From positions 124,001 to 188,000 of the forward strand of contig VYZI01000054.1 in the NCBI GenBank assembly GCA_013397695.1: a DNA stretch of 64,000 nt. The letters are read 5' to 3'. Made by a program: the position numbers and the translations under genes. The notes below the pieces were generated by a model. The model was not told where the DNA came from. It was given only the letters and a program-made list of their open reading frames with translations, and did not search any database. Shown piece after piece: positions 39,401-54,400 of this stretch (its first letter is position 1; every line of letters begins with the position of its first letter). The stretch comes from Centropus unirufus. Taxonomy: Eukaryota; Chordata; Aves; Cuculiformes; Centropidae.

Positions 39401-42400
39401 CATTAGGGAGCGGGGGAGAGGCCAGGGCAGGCAGGGGCCTGAGCTGCACACTCACATTAAGGTCAGCTGCCGCTCTTTGGGATTCAGATGATTTAGGTTA
39501 CTCTGCCAGCTGGATCCTCTCAAAGCTGATGCCAAAGAACACAAAAGCCTTTTGTCCTTCATGGGGATACGTCTGAGTACAAGGAGTTGAGCTCTGCTCC
39601 TAGTGAGGCTCCTGCCTTTTTCTGTAGGCATTTGAATGCCTTCAATTCAGATGTGTGGCTGTATTGTGTAGTCCAGGGGGTGGGGGGGAAATCCCACAGC
39701 ATTAACATCAATATCGGTGCTCGCTGCTTTGCAGATATTCCTCAGTTCTGTGGAGTTTGTTTCAGATTTTGAACGAATCTTTGCAAATGATTCCATCACT
39801 AACAAATCATCTAATATTGCTCCAAAGCTGCCTATGACATCACCAGGGTTTTTAACAGGCTCTGATACATGAAGTGTTATCAGACAGGTAGTGAAGTACC
39901 AGGCACTGGTTTTAGGGACCCATTTTCACTGCGTTCCTTTCAGACACATCATGAATCAGGTGGGAATGTTGTTCTGTGCAGGTCATAACCTGCATGGATG
40001 TTGCTGATGCAGCTTTCTGACTCAGCAGAGCTGCATCCTGTGTGAAGGCTCTAGGACCTGTTCACCCCCATCTCAGCAGATGGGAGAAGCTCTTCTTTCC
40101 TGCCCACACTACAGCAGAGATGAAAGCACATGCTCTGCTCTCTGTTCAGCCTCAGGCTCCGTTGTCTGATTTCCACCTACAGACATACCCTGGGCAGGCC
40201 GTAAAGTGTGTATCCATGCCCAGCTTTAAGAAAAGTTCCCCTCCCTCAGTGTCAGGTCCTGGGATGAGTTCACAGGCCTGGGTGCCCTCCTGTGTTTACC
40301 AGCTGGCTGACCTGGGTACGTTGTCAATGAAAGCCTGTCGTTTTCAGGTCACTGTTGAGGAGCGGTGGTGTGCTTTGCTCTGCTGCAGGATTTCTCTGAT
40401 CACTGACAGCATTTTCTGCTTACAGGAGCTCACAGGAAAGCTGCCACGAGAATACCCCCTTGATCCTGGGGAGGAGCCACCTATTGTCAGGAGAAGAATA
40501 GGAACTGCCTTTAAGCTTGATGAGCAGAAAATCCTGCCTAAAGGAGAGGTGAGACCATGCCCTTCCCTTGCAGCCCGTGTCCCCAGCCCAGGGCTCTGAG
40601 ATGTCCAGTGTGCATCACGTAGGAGCCATCAGTGTTAATTTATGACTGTAGTTGGTCATAGGGCCTTTTTTTCATATCCATCAGAATAGGGAAGCAGTGA
40701 GTGTTGCTGCCCTGGAGTAAAGGTTAAACCCTCAAAGTTCAGCCCTGGCTTAACTAGAGGAAACAGAAATAGCCTGGGTGACCAACTGGACCATGACAAT
40801 CCAAGCACTCTGGTGACTAAGTGCAGTGACTTGTGGGAGAAGGGGGCACATCAGGAGCCCCTTGGGTCATCTGAGCCCTGCTGCTCCCCTGTGTTATGGC
40901 AAACAGCCACTTGCCTGCTGTTTCAGTAGCAATCCAAATTCAGATCTGCCCTAACTGGGCAGAAAAGCATCACAATTATCCATCCTAGCCCTGCAATAAC
41001 ATGGTGAAAGCATTTTGTGCCCCAGTCCTTAAACAAAATACCCTTCATCCCTACCTATGGGGAGCTGGAATTATGTTTTTCTAAGTTTGCCAGGCAGTGT
41101 TTGTTCTCTTGCCTTGCTCCCACAATGTGCTGGGTCAGTGCCCTGAACCGTGGTTGGGAAAACAGGCCTGCAGCAGCTGTAAGGCGGGACCGGATTCACA
41201 GAAACGCTATTGTCTACAGAGAAGCATTTGTCTCAAGACACTTGTGCCTATTCCAGTCTTGAGTTTCCTTTTTGTTTTTGTAAGAGGAGAGACTGAAGCT
41301 GGTCTGACTGTGTGGTTTAAGGCTCAGTTGAGCCAGGGAATTAACTGTTTGTCGTTTTGTTGGCATTTTCCTTCTGCTGAAAAAATAAACAGCTGGAGCG
41401 CTTTAATTTTTTTCTCAATGGAGCCTGGGAGAGGAATTCCACCGAAGTCAGATATTCATGAACTAGCACATTTAATTAAGCTTTTCAAAGGGAAGCATGG
41501 CTTAGCTGAGTTACTCCTAAAACCCCTGCAGTCTGCTGGCTGCTCAGTTATAACCTGATCTCCAGTTTTCCTGGATCTTACTGCTACAAGGCAGCGCTTG
41601 AGGCCAGTGGGTGAGGAATCTACTTAGTCTTGTGGCGAGGTAAGGTGGGGAGAGCATGAAGGTAAAGCAGCTCCTCCCCATTGCAGGCATTTTGCCTTTT
41701 GGCATCAGCAATCCAAACACGCTGACTCAGCCTTTCTTTACTTCCCTTTTCATCTGTCAAACTTAAAGACTGTGTTGAAAACCATAAATTTCTCTTCTCA
41801 AAGAATTATGTTGAGCAGTGTTTATTTGGCTGCCAGTTTGAGAGCATTTAGAGAGGCCAGCGATGATTTGCATGCAAATTTCAGCAAGTGTGAACACTAG
41901 AAACTCAATTTAAAACAGAGGTGAGATACTCCCTCAGTCAAGACTGCTATTACCAAGCGTGAGAAGGACCTGACGGGAGGCAGTTCCATCTGGAGGCAGA
42001 TGATAGCCCTCATTTTCTGAGGGTATATTTATAGGGGCCACGCTGGAAGAAAATAGACAATTATGGCCGGAAAGAGTATGAATATTAGTTTTCTAAGATA
42101 CGTTGGATGATTTGGAACTGAGTCTGTGAAGGTCTGGAGTGGCAGGTCATGTCAAACTCTCTGTACCCTGTAAGAGCTTTGTCAGAGAACAACTTGCAGG
42201 GAAGGGTCGTATTGTATTTTTTGGTAATTACTTCTACCTGGTCTTTAATTCTTGATTCTAGGAAGGATTTTTCCAGAAGATGGCAAATCGGGTCCCAGGC
42301 CTTAACACTCTTAGGGTGTAAAATTCATTATTAATAAGTTTGGTGCCGATAGAGCTTCTAAATTCTCCAAAGCAAAAAGAGATTTGTTAAAATTATACAG

Positions 42401-45400
42401 GATTGGTCCTGTCTTCAGTAAAATGAGGGAAACTATAATTGGAGTATTAAGGCAATACTGAGCCACTGCCAACGGCAAAGGGATTTTTCGGAGCCAGAAG
42501 CGCAGAATAAAAACTTCAGAGAACAACTTCAGCTCAGTTAAGGCCTACAGCATCAGCTCTTGCAGCATACACTGCTGCTAAATGAAGAGGAAGGATTTGG
42601 GTTTGCGTAACAGGGGATCTCCGTGAATATAGGGCTGTCAGTGCTTGCAATCTGAACTCCCACGATTCACTGGAAATAAAAGACCTCGGCATTTTTTTAG
42701 TCTGACTTCCAAAGTATTGTGTCCCCTTTCCAGCAGACTCACACACATCAGGCTAGGGAGGGTGACCAGGTCTGTTGCAGATAGCAGATACCTTCGAAGC
42801 TCACAGCTTGTGGTCCAGGTGCAGACCAGGATGCTCTACTTCAGCTTCTGCGTAGGCATGAATTGACCTAAATCCTTTGACTTTGGAGGGTAATAAAAAT
42901 CAGTAGGTAGTTTCCAGGGCACACCTGGTTGGGTTTGAAAACTGCTGAGACCCTGCAAGGGCCTATGCCAGAGCCACCAGTCCTTTCTGGTGTACAGAAA
43001 GCTTTCTGTTTGACACTAATCACCCTGCTGGCTTGTAACTCAAGGAGACAATGTTCTGATGCATTCAGTTGCCACAGCCCATAATTATCTCAGCTCATAC
43101 TCTCCCCTGGATTTTGAAGGCCATACACCAGGAAGAAATTGGACCATCTTTGCCGAAGAGGTCAGTGGTTGCCAAGCAAACTTGTCAGGAAAGTTGAAGA
43201 TGGAGCTTAAATCTGGAGATAGGAAACAGGGAGGAGGAGCTTGCAGGAGGCAGATGTTAACCATAAGAAGTGTGTAGCAGGATGGATGTGTGAGCAGTAG
43301 AGCACCATTGAACTAAGCCATAATGAACTGCACGGAAGGCCAGACAGCAAGCGGGATTGAGGCTCGAGCACACATGCCTTCCTTGTAGAGGGCATCCCTT
43401 CCACAGGTTGTGCGCCCAGGTGCTCCTGTGAGCAGGTGAAGGTGAGATGGGTGTGCTTAGGAAGCCCTTTGAGATGAGAGGAGCAGCATGATCACGGATG
43501 CTTTGCTAATGGAGAGCTTTGGTTGGAAGCCACTGGCCAGATTCACTGGGAGCTTCTCCATAGCTGGGCTGGGAGAGTTTTGTGATAGCCAGAATCCACT
43601 TGTCTTTTCCCAGGAGGCAGAGCTCGAGCGCCTGGAGAGGGAATTTGCCATTCAGTCCCAGATCACAGAGGCTGCCCGGCGTCTGGCCAGCGACCCAAAC
43701 GTCAGCAAAAAGCTGAAGAAACAGAGGAAGACATCCTACCTGAACGCCCTGAAGAAACTGCAGGAGATTGAAAATGCCATCAATGAGTATCGCATCAAAT
43801 CTGGAAAGAAGCCAACCCAGAGAGCCTCCCTGATCATAGATGGTAAGTGGGGCTTAGCAGCCCCGGCATTGCAGTAGGGTCTGTAGAGGGCAAGGAGCAG
43901 AATTCTCGCCTTAAGGCAAAAATTTCCCCTCCCTCCTCTCCCTTCTCCTCTATGGAGGCGTCCCGGGTGCTGGCAGTTGGGCTGTCTTCTCCTGTCCCAG
44001 CGTGCTGTCAGATGGGTATCTGGGCTGCGCGCTGTGCGTTGGGATGTACTGGTTCACAGCACAAGAAGCAGTGTCACGCTGCAGATTATAAGCGTGTCGG
44101 GCAAGCAGACTGTGACTCCTTTGTTCACCTATAAAATCATTCTGTTAACATCTCCTCCGGAGTGGTGCTATACAAATGTAATTAATGTTAGCAGATTGGG
44201 GTGAGCTCTCTAGCTGAAAGGCATCTGTAAAATCAAAGTGGCAGCAGTGTCATTGCTGCGCTCAAATGCCTTTTTTCCTTTTCTTTTTTTTTTTACAATG
44301 TAATTCTCAGAGCACTTTATGGTTTACTGGGCTGTTGATTGGTTTTTCATTAAATCCATTAACTTTCTGCTGTGGTTCTTTCTCCCTTGCTGATTTTGCC
44401 CTTTCCCTTTGACTTGCAGAGCTTTTCTCTGTACCTTTGTAGCAGGAACCAAGATTAGAGCTGGTGTATTTGTGACCTGGGTACCAAGCTGCATCACAGT
44501 CAGAGATAACAGACAGGCAGAAGGACACAGGATGGGGGAGGCAGCTCAGACGTCTGCATGCCAAGGATGTGAGAGCTTGTCCTGCTGCTACAGAGGATGC
44601 TCAGAAAGTGTTTCCCTGAATTACACAAAATTGGTACCTAGTGTGGGCCTGTAGTAAGGAACAGGATGATCATTTTAAGAAGGCAGAGATCAAACCCAGA
44701 GTCGTAAGGCCTGAGATATAAATCTCACTAATGGCACCATTCCAGTTCTCATCCTCTGGGGATCTCAGCTTTCCGTTGTGACTCAGTCTTAATCCCCATT
44801 AGTTGAAAAGAGTTAGCAGCTCCTTGAAAGAGGGGCCTGGCTTGCTGCACTGCCCTCCGTGTCTGAGAGAGGGCTGAGTCAGTTATTCCTACGATTCTTG
44901 CCTCTCAGCTATGTGAGGAGGAAGATGCAGGTGACTGCTTAAGGCTAAGATTCAGTGGATGAAGATCACAGTGTGGTTCAGTCACTGTTAATTTGGGCAC
45001 TATCTAACCATCTTTTTATTTTCTTGCCTTCAGAAGGAAACATTGCCAGTGAAGACAGCTCCCTCTCGGATGCCCTTGTTCTCGAGGATGGTACGTTGGC
45101 TGCTGTGGGTTCTAGGGGGCAGGAAAGAAAGAGGGGTGGAAGCGTGAACTCCTGTTGGACACTCAAAATGGAGCAGCTGGTCGGTGTAATAATTCACTTA
45201 AATATGCCAGCAGCAAAACCGCTTGTTTTTCCCTGTCTCCCTTTGTAGTCAGACATCAGGCCTGGAGCAGTGAGTATTGCCATGGTGACTACTCTGAATT
45301 CTTTCAAAGGACAGTCCCAGAATGCCTCCTTATTTTCTCATAAGAATTCCATTGTTTTAATGCATTAGACACTCTCACTGGCCATTCCCTCACAACATGG

Positions 45401-48400
45401 GAATGTCAGCTGATGCAATTCTGCAAGCTGGGTCTTCAGGTTGCTCCTGAGCATAGCCAGGGGAAGCAGAGCAAGGACTCGGAAGGTGCAGCAGTGTCCC
45501 CCGGGGCTGTGCTGCCATCGTGTCTGTCACACAGCCGTCACCTCTCTCCCTTCTTCGCTTTGCAGAGGATTCTCAGGTCACCAGCACGATATCCCCTCTC
45601 CAGTCCCCGCACAAAGGCCTCCCTCCCCGGCCACCCTTGCACAACAGGCCTCCTCCCCCGCAGTCCCTGGAAGGCCTCCGCCAGCTGCATTACCACCGCA
45701 ACGACTACGACAAGTCCCCCATCAAACCCAAGATGTGGAGCGAGTCATCCTTGGATGAGCCCTACGAGAAAGTCAAGAAACGCTCCTCCCACAGTCATTC
45801 CAGGTGAGCCAGCTATCTTGAAGCTCCATCACAGAGATACCCTCTGCTTTCAGGAGGGGCAGGTGTGGGCCCTTTCAAAATTTACAAAGCCATCCTTTAC
45901 CAAGAGGAAACTTAGAGGTGTTTTGGCCAATAGGCCTGTCATAAAATAGGCTGCTTGGTATCTCAATGTTACTTCAAAAGACATGTAGAAAGGTAGGATG
46001 GTGGATCATCTGAGGGCTTTGACAGGGCCTGGCTTTGACCTCCAGCTGCTCCATAAGTACAGGCTCTGGGATGCAGCTCAGAGCAGCAGCTGACCCAACT
46101 CCTGCTCACCCACCCTGAGATCACAGGCACATGCCTGAGATCTGGAGAGAGGCGTGGGAGCCACGTCCCTAAATTCCTGACTGGATACTGAAGCAGGGTG
46201 TTTGCTCTTCAGCAGCCACAAGCGGTTCCCCAGCACCGGGAGCTGTGCCGAGGCGGGAGGGAGCAGCTCCCTGCAGAACAGCCCCATCCGGAGCCTTGGC
46301 CACTGGAACTCCCAGTCCAGCATGCCATCGACGCCGGATCTACGGGTACGCAGTCCACACTACGTCCACTCCACACGGTAAGTCTTCCAGTCTCACCTGT
46401 GCTTGCCCTGAAAGAAAGACTCTTTGCTTTATCCTTCCCTCCGGATATAAATTCATTCCCAGTTCACGAAAGGGCACAAAGCAGTCCTATTAACATCAGA
46501 GGCTCTTGCCAGTAGGGAATCTCACCTGAACTGAGATCCGGAAATGACTTCAGATAAATGTGACCTGACCCCTCATCTCCCTCTTACAGTAGTCATGCTT
46601 TTCTTCTGCTGGGACCTTTCATCTCAGGGACTGTTTATAGGCACTACAAACTCCATGCCACATTTCAAAGGAGTGTGGGGCTACTGCTAAATTTTCCAGT
46701 AAATTCCTCCATGGATTCAGCTGGAGATAACATGTTGTTTCCTGTCTGGTTGAAAATGTTGAGCAATGTTAATTCTCTCTCATAGACAAAGTGTTTGCAC
46801 GTGTGTGATCATATGTGGAGAGCCAGCCTGGATCCACCTGAGGATCCAGGTGGCAGTGGAATAAGCCCAGGGCTGACAGGGAGAAGAGCTGTAGCGTGTG
46901 AGGGAGGTGATTTGATGTATGGCTCAATTTGACCCCAATTTTCAGCAGGATTCCTACAAGCTGTTCAGCTTCACGGCTGTTTTGCTCTCGTGGCAAACTC
47001 CATGGACACTGCAGGAAGCGGAGCTGAGCCAGAGTTGCTGCTGGGTATCCTGCACTAAGGGGTTGTGCTAACATCATTTAGCTCACCATAAATCAGGAGT
47101 TGTGCCAACACATCAGACCCAGGCAGAGGCCATACAAAGCAGGAAGGCCTTGGGTTAAGTTTATTGCAAGTTTTTGGCCGAGAGCACCTCTCAAGAGTGC
47201 AATGTTTGTTAGCACTGCGTGAGAAATGAGCCTGGCACTGGGTTTGAGAAGTGGCCTTGACTGGGTAGGGGCCATTTGGGTGTTTGAAACGACCGTTCCT
47301 CAGTCTGTGGCTCATTCATGAACTCCGCGCCCTGGCCTTGGCCGTCTGTTGTGCGGGTTTGTGACTCGTTGTGTTGTGTTCCTGCTCCTTGGATGTATGG
47401 CTAAAGCTCTCCAAGTATTCAAGGTGAATAGAGACCACCCAGACTTGGCTGTGAATTGAGCCTTGGAAACTTGCGATTGGGGGTGGTTGCCTGAAGCAGT
47501 CCTAAATGTGCTGCCTGTGGCTGGGCCCCAGTAAAACCCAGCTGCTTGTCCGGGGTGACTTTCAAAGGCCAGTGCAGAAATGACTGTATTCTGGGCTAAG
47601 TATTAGCAGTCTGTCTGTCTCATCTCAGGAGGATTGTGCCTGTGTAGGGTATTCACTGAACACTCGAAAGGGACTCCCACCACCTTTGAGAGTGAGGTCT
47701 TGGGATGTGCAGAGCTGGGGCAAGGTGAACAGGGCTAGTGCTGATCCAAACAGCTCTGCTACGGGGCCACACCAGGAAAGGAGGATTTGCAATCTCCAGG
47801 TTTCGCCTTTCAAACTGGGCTCTTCCCGAGGTGACAAACCACAGAGGAACTGGGCTGGGTGAGGGTTTACATCCCGTGTGGTGCTGTAGACGGAATGCCA
47901 CCACCGAGGAGACTGGAGAGAAATGGCAGTAGGACCTAATGGCCCCAGACCCTACGGCAGGGAAGCAGGCTGCTCTCCAGGCAGCAGTGCCGGAGGGTCC
48001 AAGTTTTCAGTGCCCTCAGATTTCCTTGCTAGCCAGGCTGGCCTTTTGTGCAGAAGGGGATGGGGAGTGCTTAGTCCTGTTGATTTATGAGCCTGGATTT
48101 TTTTTTTTCCTGATCCCTGCAGGTCAGTAGACATCAGCCCAACCAGACTGCACAGCTTAGCTCAGCACTTTAGACACCGGAGCTCCAGTTTGGAGTCGCA
48201 AGGCAAGCTCCTCGGCTCGGAAAATGAGACAGGGAGCCCTGATTTCTACACCCCAAGGACTCGTAGCAGTAATGGCTCTGACCCTATGGATGACTGCTCT
48301 TCCTGCACCAGCCATTCCAGCTCTGAACACTACTACCCCGCTCAGATGAACCCCAACTACTCCACCCTGGCAGAGGATTCCCCGTCGAAAGCCAGAGAGC

Positions 48401-51400
48401 GGCAGAGGCAAAGGCACAAATCAGCAGGCAACTTGGTCTCCTCCAATTCAGGGAGCATGCCCAACCTGGCTGCGAGGAATGGGACAGGGCACCACCGCGT
48501 CTACCTGCACAGCCAGAGCCAGCCCTCGTCCCAGTACAGGATCAAAGAGTATCCCCTGTACATCGAGGGCAGCTCCACACCCGTGGTGGTGCGGAGCCTG
48601 GAGAACGACCAGGAGGGACACTACAGCGTGAAAGCACAATTCAAAACCTCCAACTCCTACACAGCAGGGGGGATGTTTAAGGAGAACTGGCATGGGGATG
48701 AAGTGGACTCGGTCAGGCTGACCCCTTCCCGCTCCCAAATCATAAGGACTCCATCCCTGGGCAGGGAGGGCCACGAGAAGGGCTCGGGTAGGACTGCCGT
48801 GTCAGACGAGCTGCGGCTCTGGTACCAGCGGTCCACGGCCTCCCACAAGGAGCACAGCCGCCTCTCGCACACGAGCTCCACTTCCTCGGACAGCAGCTCC
48901 CAGTACAGCACATCTTCACAAAGCACCTTTGTGGCGCACAGCCGGGTCACGAGAATGCCTCAGATGTGTAAAGCAACATCAGGTGAGAGCTGGGCCAGGC
49001 AAAGGGGTGGGAGGGGTGGGAACTCCATGCATCCTGGATTCCTGCTAGGCGTTACACCCAGCCTGGAGAGCAGTGCCAGACTGTAGCGCGTTACCTGGCC
49101 TTCGTATGCTGCTCACCGAGCCCATCAGCGCAGCACTGGGGGCAAGCCTTGTCTGAGACACTCATCAAGCAACTGTGTTTTTCCACAGGAATCATCACTT
49201 TGCAATGAGGGGCTCAAAAGACAGGGAGGGACTGAAGTCATGTTGTTGCCAAATGTTTTCTCAGAGTGCAGTTGGATTGTGGGGAATGGCGCTAGGAGCC
49301 GACCATGGAGAAACTGCGGAGGGGGTCACTCTTGAGTAATCACAGCGAGGGGAGCAATGAAGCAAGCAGGGGCTCAGCACAGACTGGGAGAATGCGTGTC
49401 CTCATTCAAACACCAAAAGCATGGGAAAGGTTGAGTGGGGAGCATCCCAGCCCCTCCACCCCCTGTGAAAATGTTTGAGCGATGACATCTTTGTGCGCTG
49501 CGGAGATTTGGGTTTCCCATGCAGCTCGGGTAACTCTGATGTGTACAGAGCATTGCACTGCTCTGTGCTGTTAATATTAAATGGTAAGAAAACAGATTCA
49601 TCGAACTGAGGAGGCCACTATGTGTTATGGAACAATCCAAGGTTAAATATTTATTGGTCATCAGTCACCCTGGACGAGCCAGTCTGGATAGATCAAGGGC
49701 TGAAAACCTGAATCCAGCCCCACACGGACAGCATTGCTAATTGATCAGATTTTGCACCATACCCATCCCCACCCTTCAAAACACCTCAGGCTTGGCACAG
49801 GAGCCACCATTGCTCCAGCCTCGCTTGGCACAGGTCCTTGTGGCCATTGTATCGCCCACTCGTGCTGGCTGTTGGCCTTCTCACATCCCAGCGTCACACC
49901 TGGTCCACAGGGACCGCCATGCTGACACCACTGAGGCTTTGTAGTCACTGCTGACTCCTGCATGAAATCAGAGATGGGCTTTGACACCAGGCTCCTCGTG
50001 GGCCACCAACAGCTGCCCAAGAAGAGGCTCAGGAATGTGTGATGCCAACACACGCAGGAGGCCCAGATGTGAACCAAGCCACAATCGAGTAGCTGGTAGA
50101 ACCAATCCTGTGTCTCCATACAAAACTGTCTTCACCCCTTTGATTAAACAGCATTTCTGTTCCACCCAGCAACACAAAATACTTAAAATACTTAAACATG
50201 GAAAGCTTAGCCTTGCTTAGCTTTGGAAACATCCCTGTTCAGTCAGATAATCGAGAAAGGAAAATGGTGGGATTGGGAGAAGAGAACACCAAAACCGCTG
50301 TCGGTCAGCCCATTCCTCTCCCCAGTCTGGGGCTTTACATCTAAATCTGGTGTCTGGGCAGCAGAGGGGCAAGTGTGCTCAGTGAGCGCAGCTTGTCACG
50401 ACCACTTGGCAGTGGGGATCAGTTTTGTGTTCAGAGTCAGCGCCCAGTTATGGCTGTGGGAGGCTACTGGCCTCAGGGGGTGTCAGCTCCAAGGAGCAGA
50501 TTCAAATTTATTTTTCTCTTGGTGGCATTTGGCAGCAGCTGAGGAATCTAACACCCGGAAGGAGATGCCAAGTAGAAACAGCCATCATTTTAGCCACTCA
50601 GTCCTGGCTGATAGGTGCAAAGAGGAGCATACATGTAGGGATACATTACATCTGGAGCGTCAGCTCCGTGTGGACTGGAGGAGGAGGAGAGTTCCCTCAG
50701 GTGGCTTTCTCAGCTGAACTCTCACCAGGAAGCTCCCCCGAGCACCACTGCCAGTGGTACATTAGTGGCTCAGCTTGGTGCTGTCTGCATGGAAGCAAGA
50801 AAAGCCTTCCAGCTGGTCCTGGAGCAGTCGGGTCAGCAAAGTATTTCAGTTTATGACAGATGCACAGTGAAAGGTTGTTGTAGCTTTTGAAATCTTTAGA
50901 GCCGTCTTCCTCCTTTGCACCTGATGCAATTTACTTGCCCAGATTCTTGCCAGTGCCAGCTCTGACTTCCAGAGACAGGAGCATCTCCTGCCACCTCTGG
51001 AAGCAGAAAGCTAAACCTGACAGGCAGATTCCAGGCCTGTCCTCCAGTTCAGGCCCCATGGAGAATTGCAGCCAGGCTCTGCCACTCCAGGCAGCAGCAA
51101 AACTTTAGCTTTCCTGATGGGAGAGGGAGTGTTTCCCAGGCAGGGCTCAGGAGTGTCTTGGTTGCATTCAGCTGGAATCCGGGCTGAAACAAAGCATTTC
51201 TGCAAAACTGGGGACAGCCCCAGCCCGTGATATGCATCAGTGTCAGGACCAACTCCTGCTCCCATGCTGCGCTCAGGCACAGCCATCCAGGAGCAGGATG
51301 AGGTCTGATTCCCAGGCTGTGTTTACTCACAGCAGGACATGTTTCTGCTGGTCTGACCCAGCTGGTGCTTCTGAACCACGCCGACCCTCGCACCCTCACC

Positions 51401-54400
51401 TCCGTGGTTATTTTTCTCCCGCTTTGGTTCTTTTTCAGCTGCCTTACCTCACAGCCAGAGGAGTTCAACACCATCAAGCGAACTCGCAGCCACGCCGCCG
51501 GGCAGCCCCCACCACATTCTCTCGTGGCAGACTGGGTGAGTGTCTGTGGCATCACGTTAGGAGAATTCACCTCGCTCTGTGCTGTTGAGAAACGCCTCCC
51601 CACACACAAGCCAAGGAAGAGCATGGGTACAGGAATCATATTCCTGGTGCTCAATAGCCTACGCTATTTCCAGGCTCCCACCTGTGCTCGCGGTGTGGTT
51701 CGGGCTGACCAAGACATGGCAGTGCCCTCCACACCCAGCAGCACTGCTCCAAGCGTGCTGGATCCACAGGGAAAGAAGCCTTGCAGGTTCTTCCTGCTTG
51801 GACAGTCTCCTTCCTCCAATTTTCTGTATGTTGAAATAGCTGATCTGGTTTTTTTTTAGCAACCCTCTCCCTGGCTGTCCAGACCAAGGAGATCTTCACT
51901 GTAAAGACAAGGCTAGGTACCTGCCATATTTGTGTGTGCAGCAACCACATTTTCTCCTAGGTTTTCCCTAGCAACGTGTCTTAACGACCATTAAGTAAAT
52001 CTTTTCAGCTACCACTAACTTAAGGTGCTTTGCCAAAGCTGAGCAGTCATTACAGGCAGGTAGCCATTACTCATGTAAATGTAGTAATTGGGTTCTTTGA
52101 CACCTCCATGTGAGGTGTGTGAGTAAACAAAAAACCTTTTGCAAGCTCCCATGGGTATTCTCTAGCAATCTCCTGCAATTCTGCCCTGTCACGTGAAATA
52201 AAGAACATTTCCAGCTCCTGTCTAGCTCAGCACATCCCAGATTTCTGCATCTAAATTGAGTTTGGTGGGATCAACTATAAAGTTTCAGACTGCAGTCCCA
52301 AAAATACCCCTAGAATAGGAAAACAGACATGATCCTCCGAGTTGTGAATTGGGGTGAGTAACTTTGCAGCCACTGGAAAATCCCATGCTCTTTAGTCTCT
52401 GGTCACCTGTGACCAAGTTTGACTGGATTCACTCCACTCGTGACTGTGCTTTAAAATGGAGATGAGGAGAACCACAACCACACGCCTTAGGCCTGCCTTG
52501 GATTTTGAATTCACACGTCTGCCAGCTAGCTTCACATTGTCTTTGCATGGGCTTCCAGCTTTTTCCTGGAGAATTTTCCTGATCCCATTTCACAAGAAAT
52601 CGAGGAATTGCAAGACAGGGCAGAACAGCAGCTCTTGTTACTGTACATTTCTGCTATGAAGGGTTTGAGTCTGGGCTCAAATCTTAGTTTCCATTCCAAT
52701 CCTAATTCCTCCAGATAAATCCATGATGATCAGAAGTAAAACTGGTGAGCAGACAGATGAGAATACTGTTTGGAAAATCCAACTTTTCTTATTCTTTCAT
52801 TCAAGCAAACTCCTACTCCATCTCTAATAGCAAAAAAAGCATCAAGCCAAATTCTCAGCTGGTGAAAGTGAAGTTACCTACATTTATTGATTCGGCCCCA
52901 CACCAACCACCAGTGTAAACAGAACTGGAGGCAAATCGGTGCTTATTTTGTGCCTGAGCGTAAGAGCCAAGGTGTAGGTATCCATAGAGCAGGAGCAGAT
53001 GTGCTCTGCCATTAGACACACAAACCCCTCACTGCAGGAGCCCCTGTGCCCTCCCAGCACGACTCAAAAGATTGCCAGCTCTCCCCAGCGTGTTTTTGTG
53101 TCACTAACTTTTTCTAAAGATGATTCATCAACTTGTTTCCCCACTGGATTAATAAGCTCGTAACAATGTCTGTGTCACTTCTTTTCTTTAACATTTCCTC
53201 TCTCCTCTTTCCTCCTTTTTTGCTCTCCTTTGTTCAGAGAAGCAGCAGACAACTCACCCACTATGGATGAGTCTCAGTCTCCAACCCACCAAAGTACTGA
53301 TGAATAGAGGTATAGTAAGGGAACGTTTTGTTCTTTCATCCTTCTGCCTTACAGTCCGGGATCACAGTGGGAATAACGGCATCCCGCTGTCCCAGAGGAG
53401 CAGCCCTTGTAATTGCGTGCCTGGTGGTTTGGCAACAAGGCTTTCTTCAGCTCTTGGAAGGACAACTTGAAAGCATCTCAAAGCCCTCTCTGTGTCTTTT
53501 CAGCACGTTGGTGGCGGTGGGGTTTTGTCCTGTGAAAGGGGGCTGCGGGCCACCAGCCCAACTCGCGCAGGGGTTGAACGGGCACAGAGAGCGGCTGGTA
53601 GTGACACATTTGTGGCTGGGGACGTTTGAAAGCAGCACGGGCGAGGTGCTGCAGGGGGAGTCTGGGAGCAGCGCGGCAGGGAGACAAACCTGGGCACTGG
53701 GGACCTCGCGGGATCTGGACTGAGCTCTGGAGCATGGCAGTGCTCCAGCCGTGGCACCCAGCACCCCTGTCTCCTTCCTCCCTACCGCAGCGCAGAGCTG
53801 CGACGCGAAGGCTGTTAGCAGCAGCAGTGACTTCATGGAGAGAGGAGTAATCCTGGCCCTGCTCCTGTAGGAAGACAGAGGGGGAAGGGTGGTGGGAACA
53901 GAAAACCCCTCAGACTATTTCTATTTTAATTAAACTGCTGTCGTGTCTGACACTCTCATTTAAATCTACAACCATTCACAGCTGGCATCTGTCAAGTATT
54001 TAAAGTCCAGCTTTCTAGAGGTAACCCATAAAGCTTCGTGCTCCAGCACAGGGCTGGGAAACAAAAGGCTCTTTAAGAAGCAGCTGGTGATGCCCTTGCT
54101 CAGGTTCCTCCCAGACACTGGTCTCAGGGAAACCAGGTGGAAAACAGGACCAAGGAAGCAGGCACCATCAGATGAGATGAGGCCTGCAGGGTGGGGAGGA
54201 AACCAAGGAATAAGCAAGAACCCCACAGTAAACAGAAAGAATAAAAAGTCCCACTTTTGGCTTCCAAAGCAATCTCTAGCTTGTAAGTTGATTAAAATCA
54301 AAGTGCAAGGGAGAGACATCAGTTCTGAATATTACAACGCAGATATAGCAGACATTTTTCATACTATCAACAAGACTTTGACCTCAATGGTTTCCCCTGG

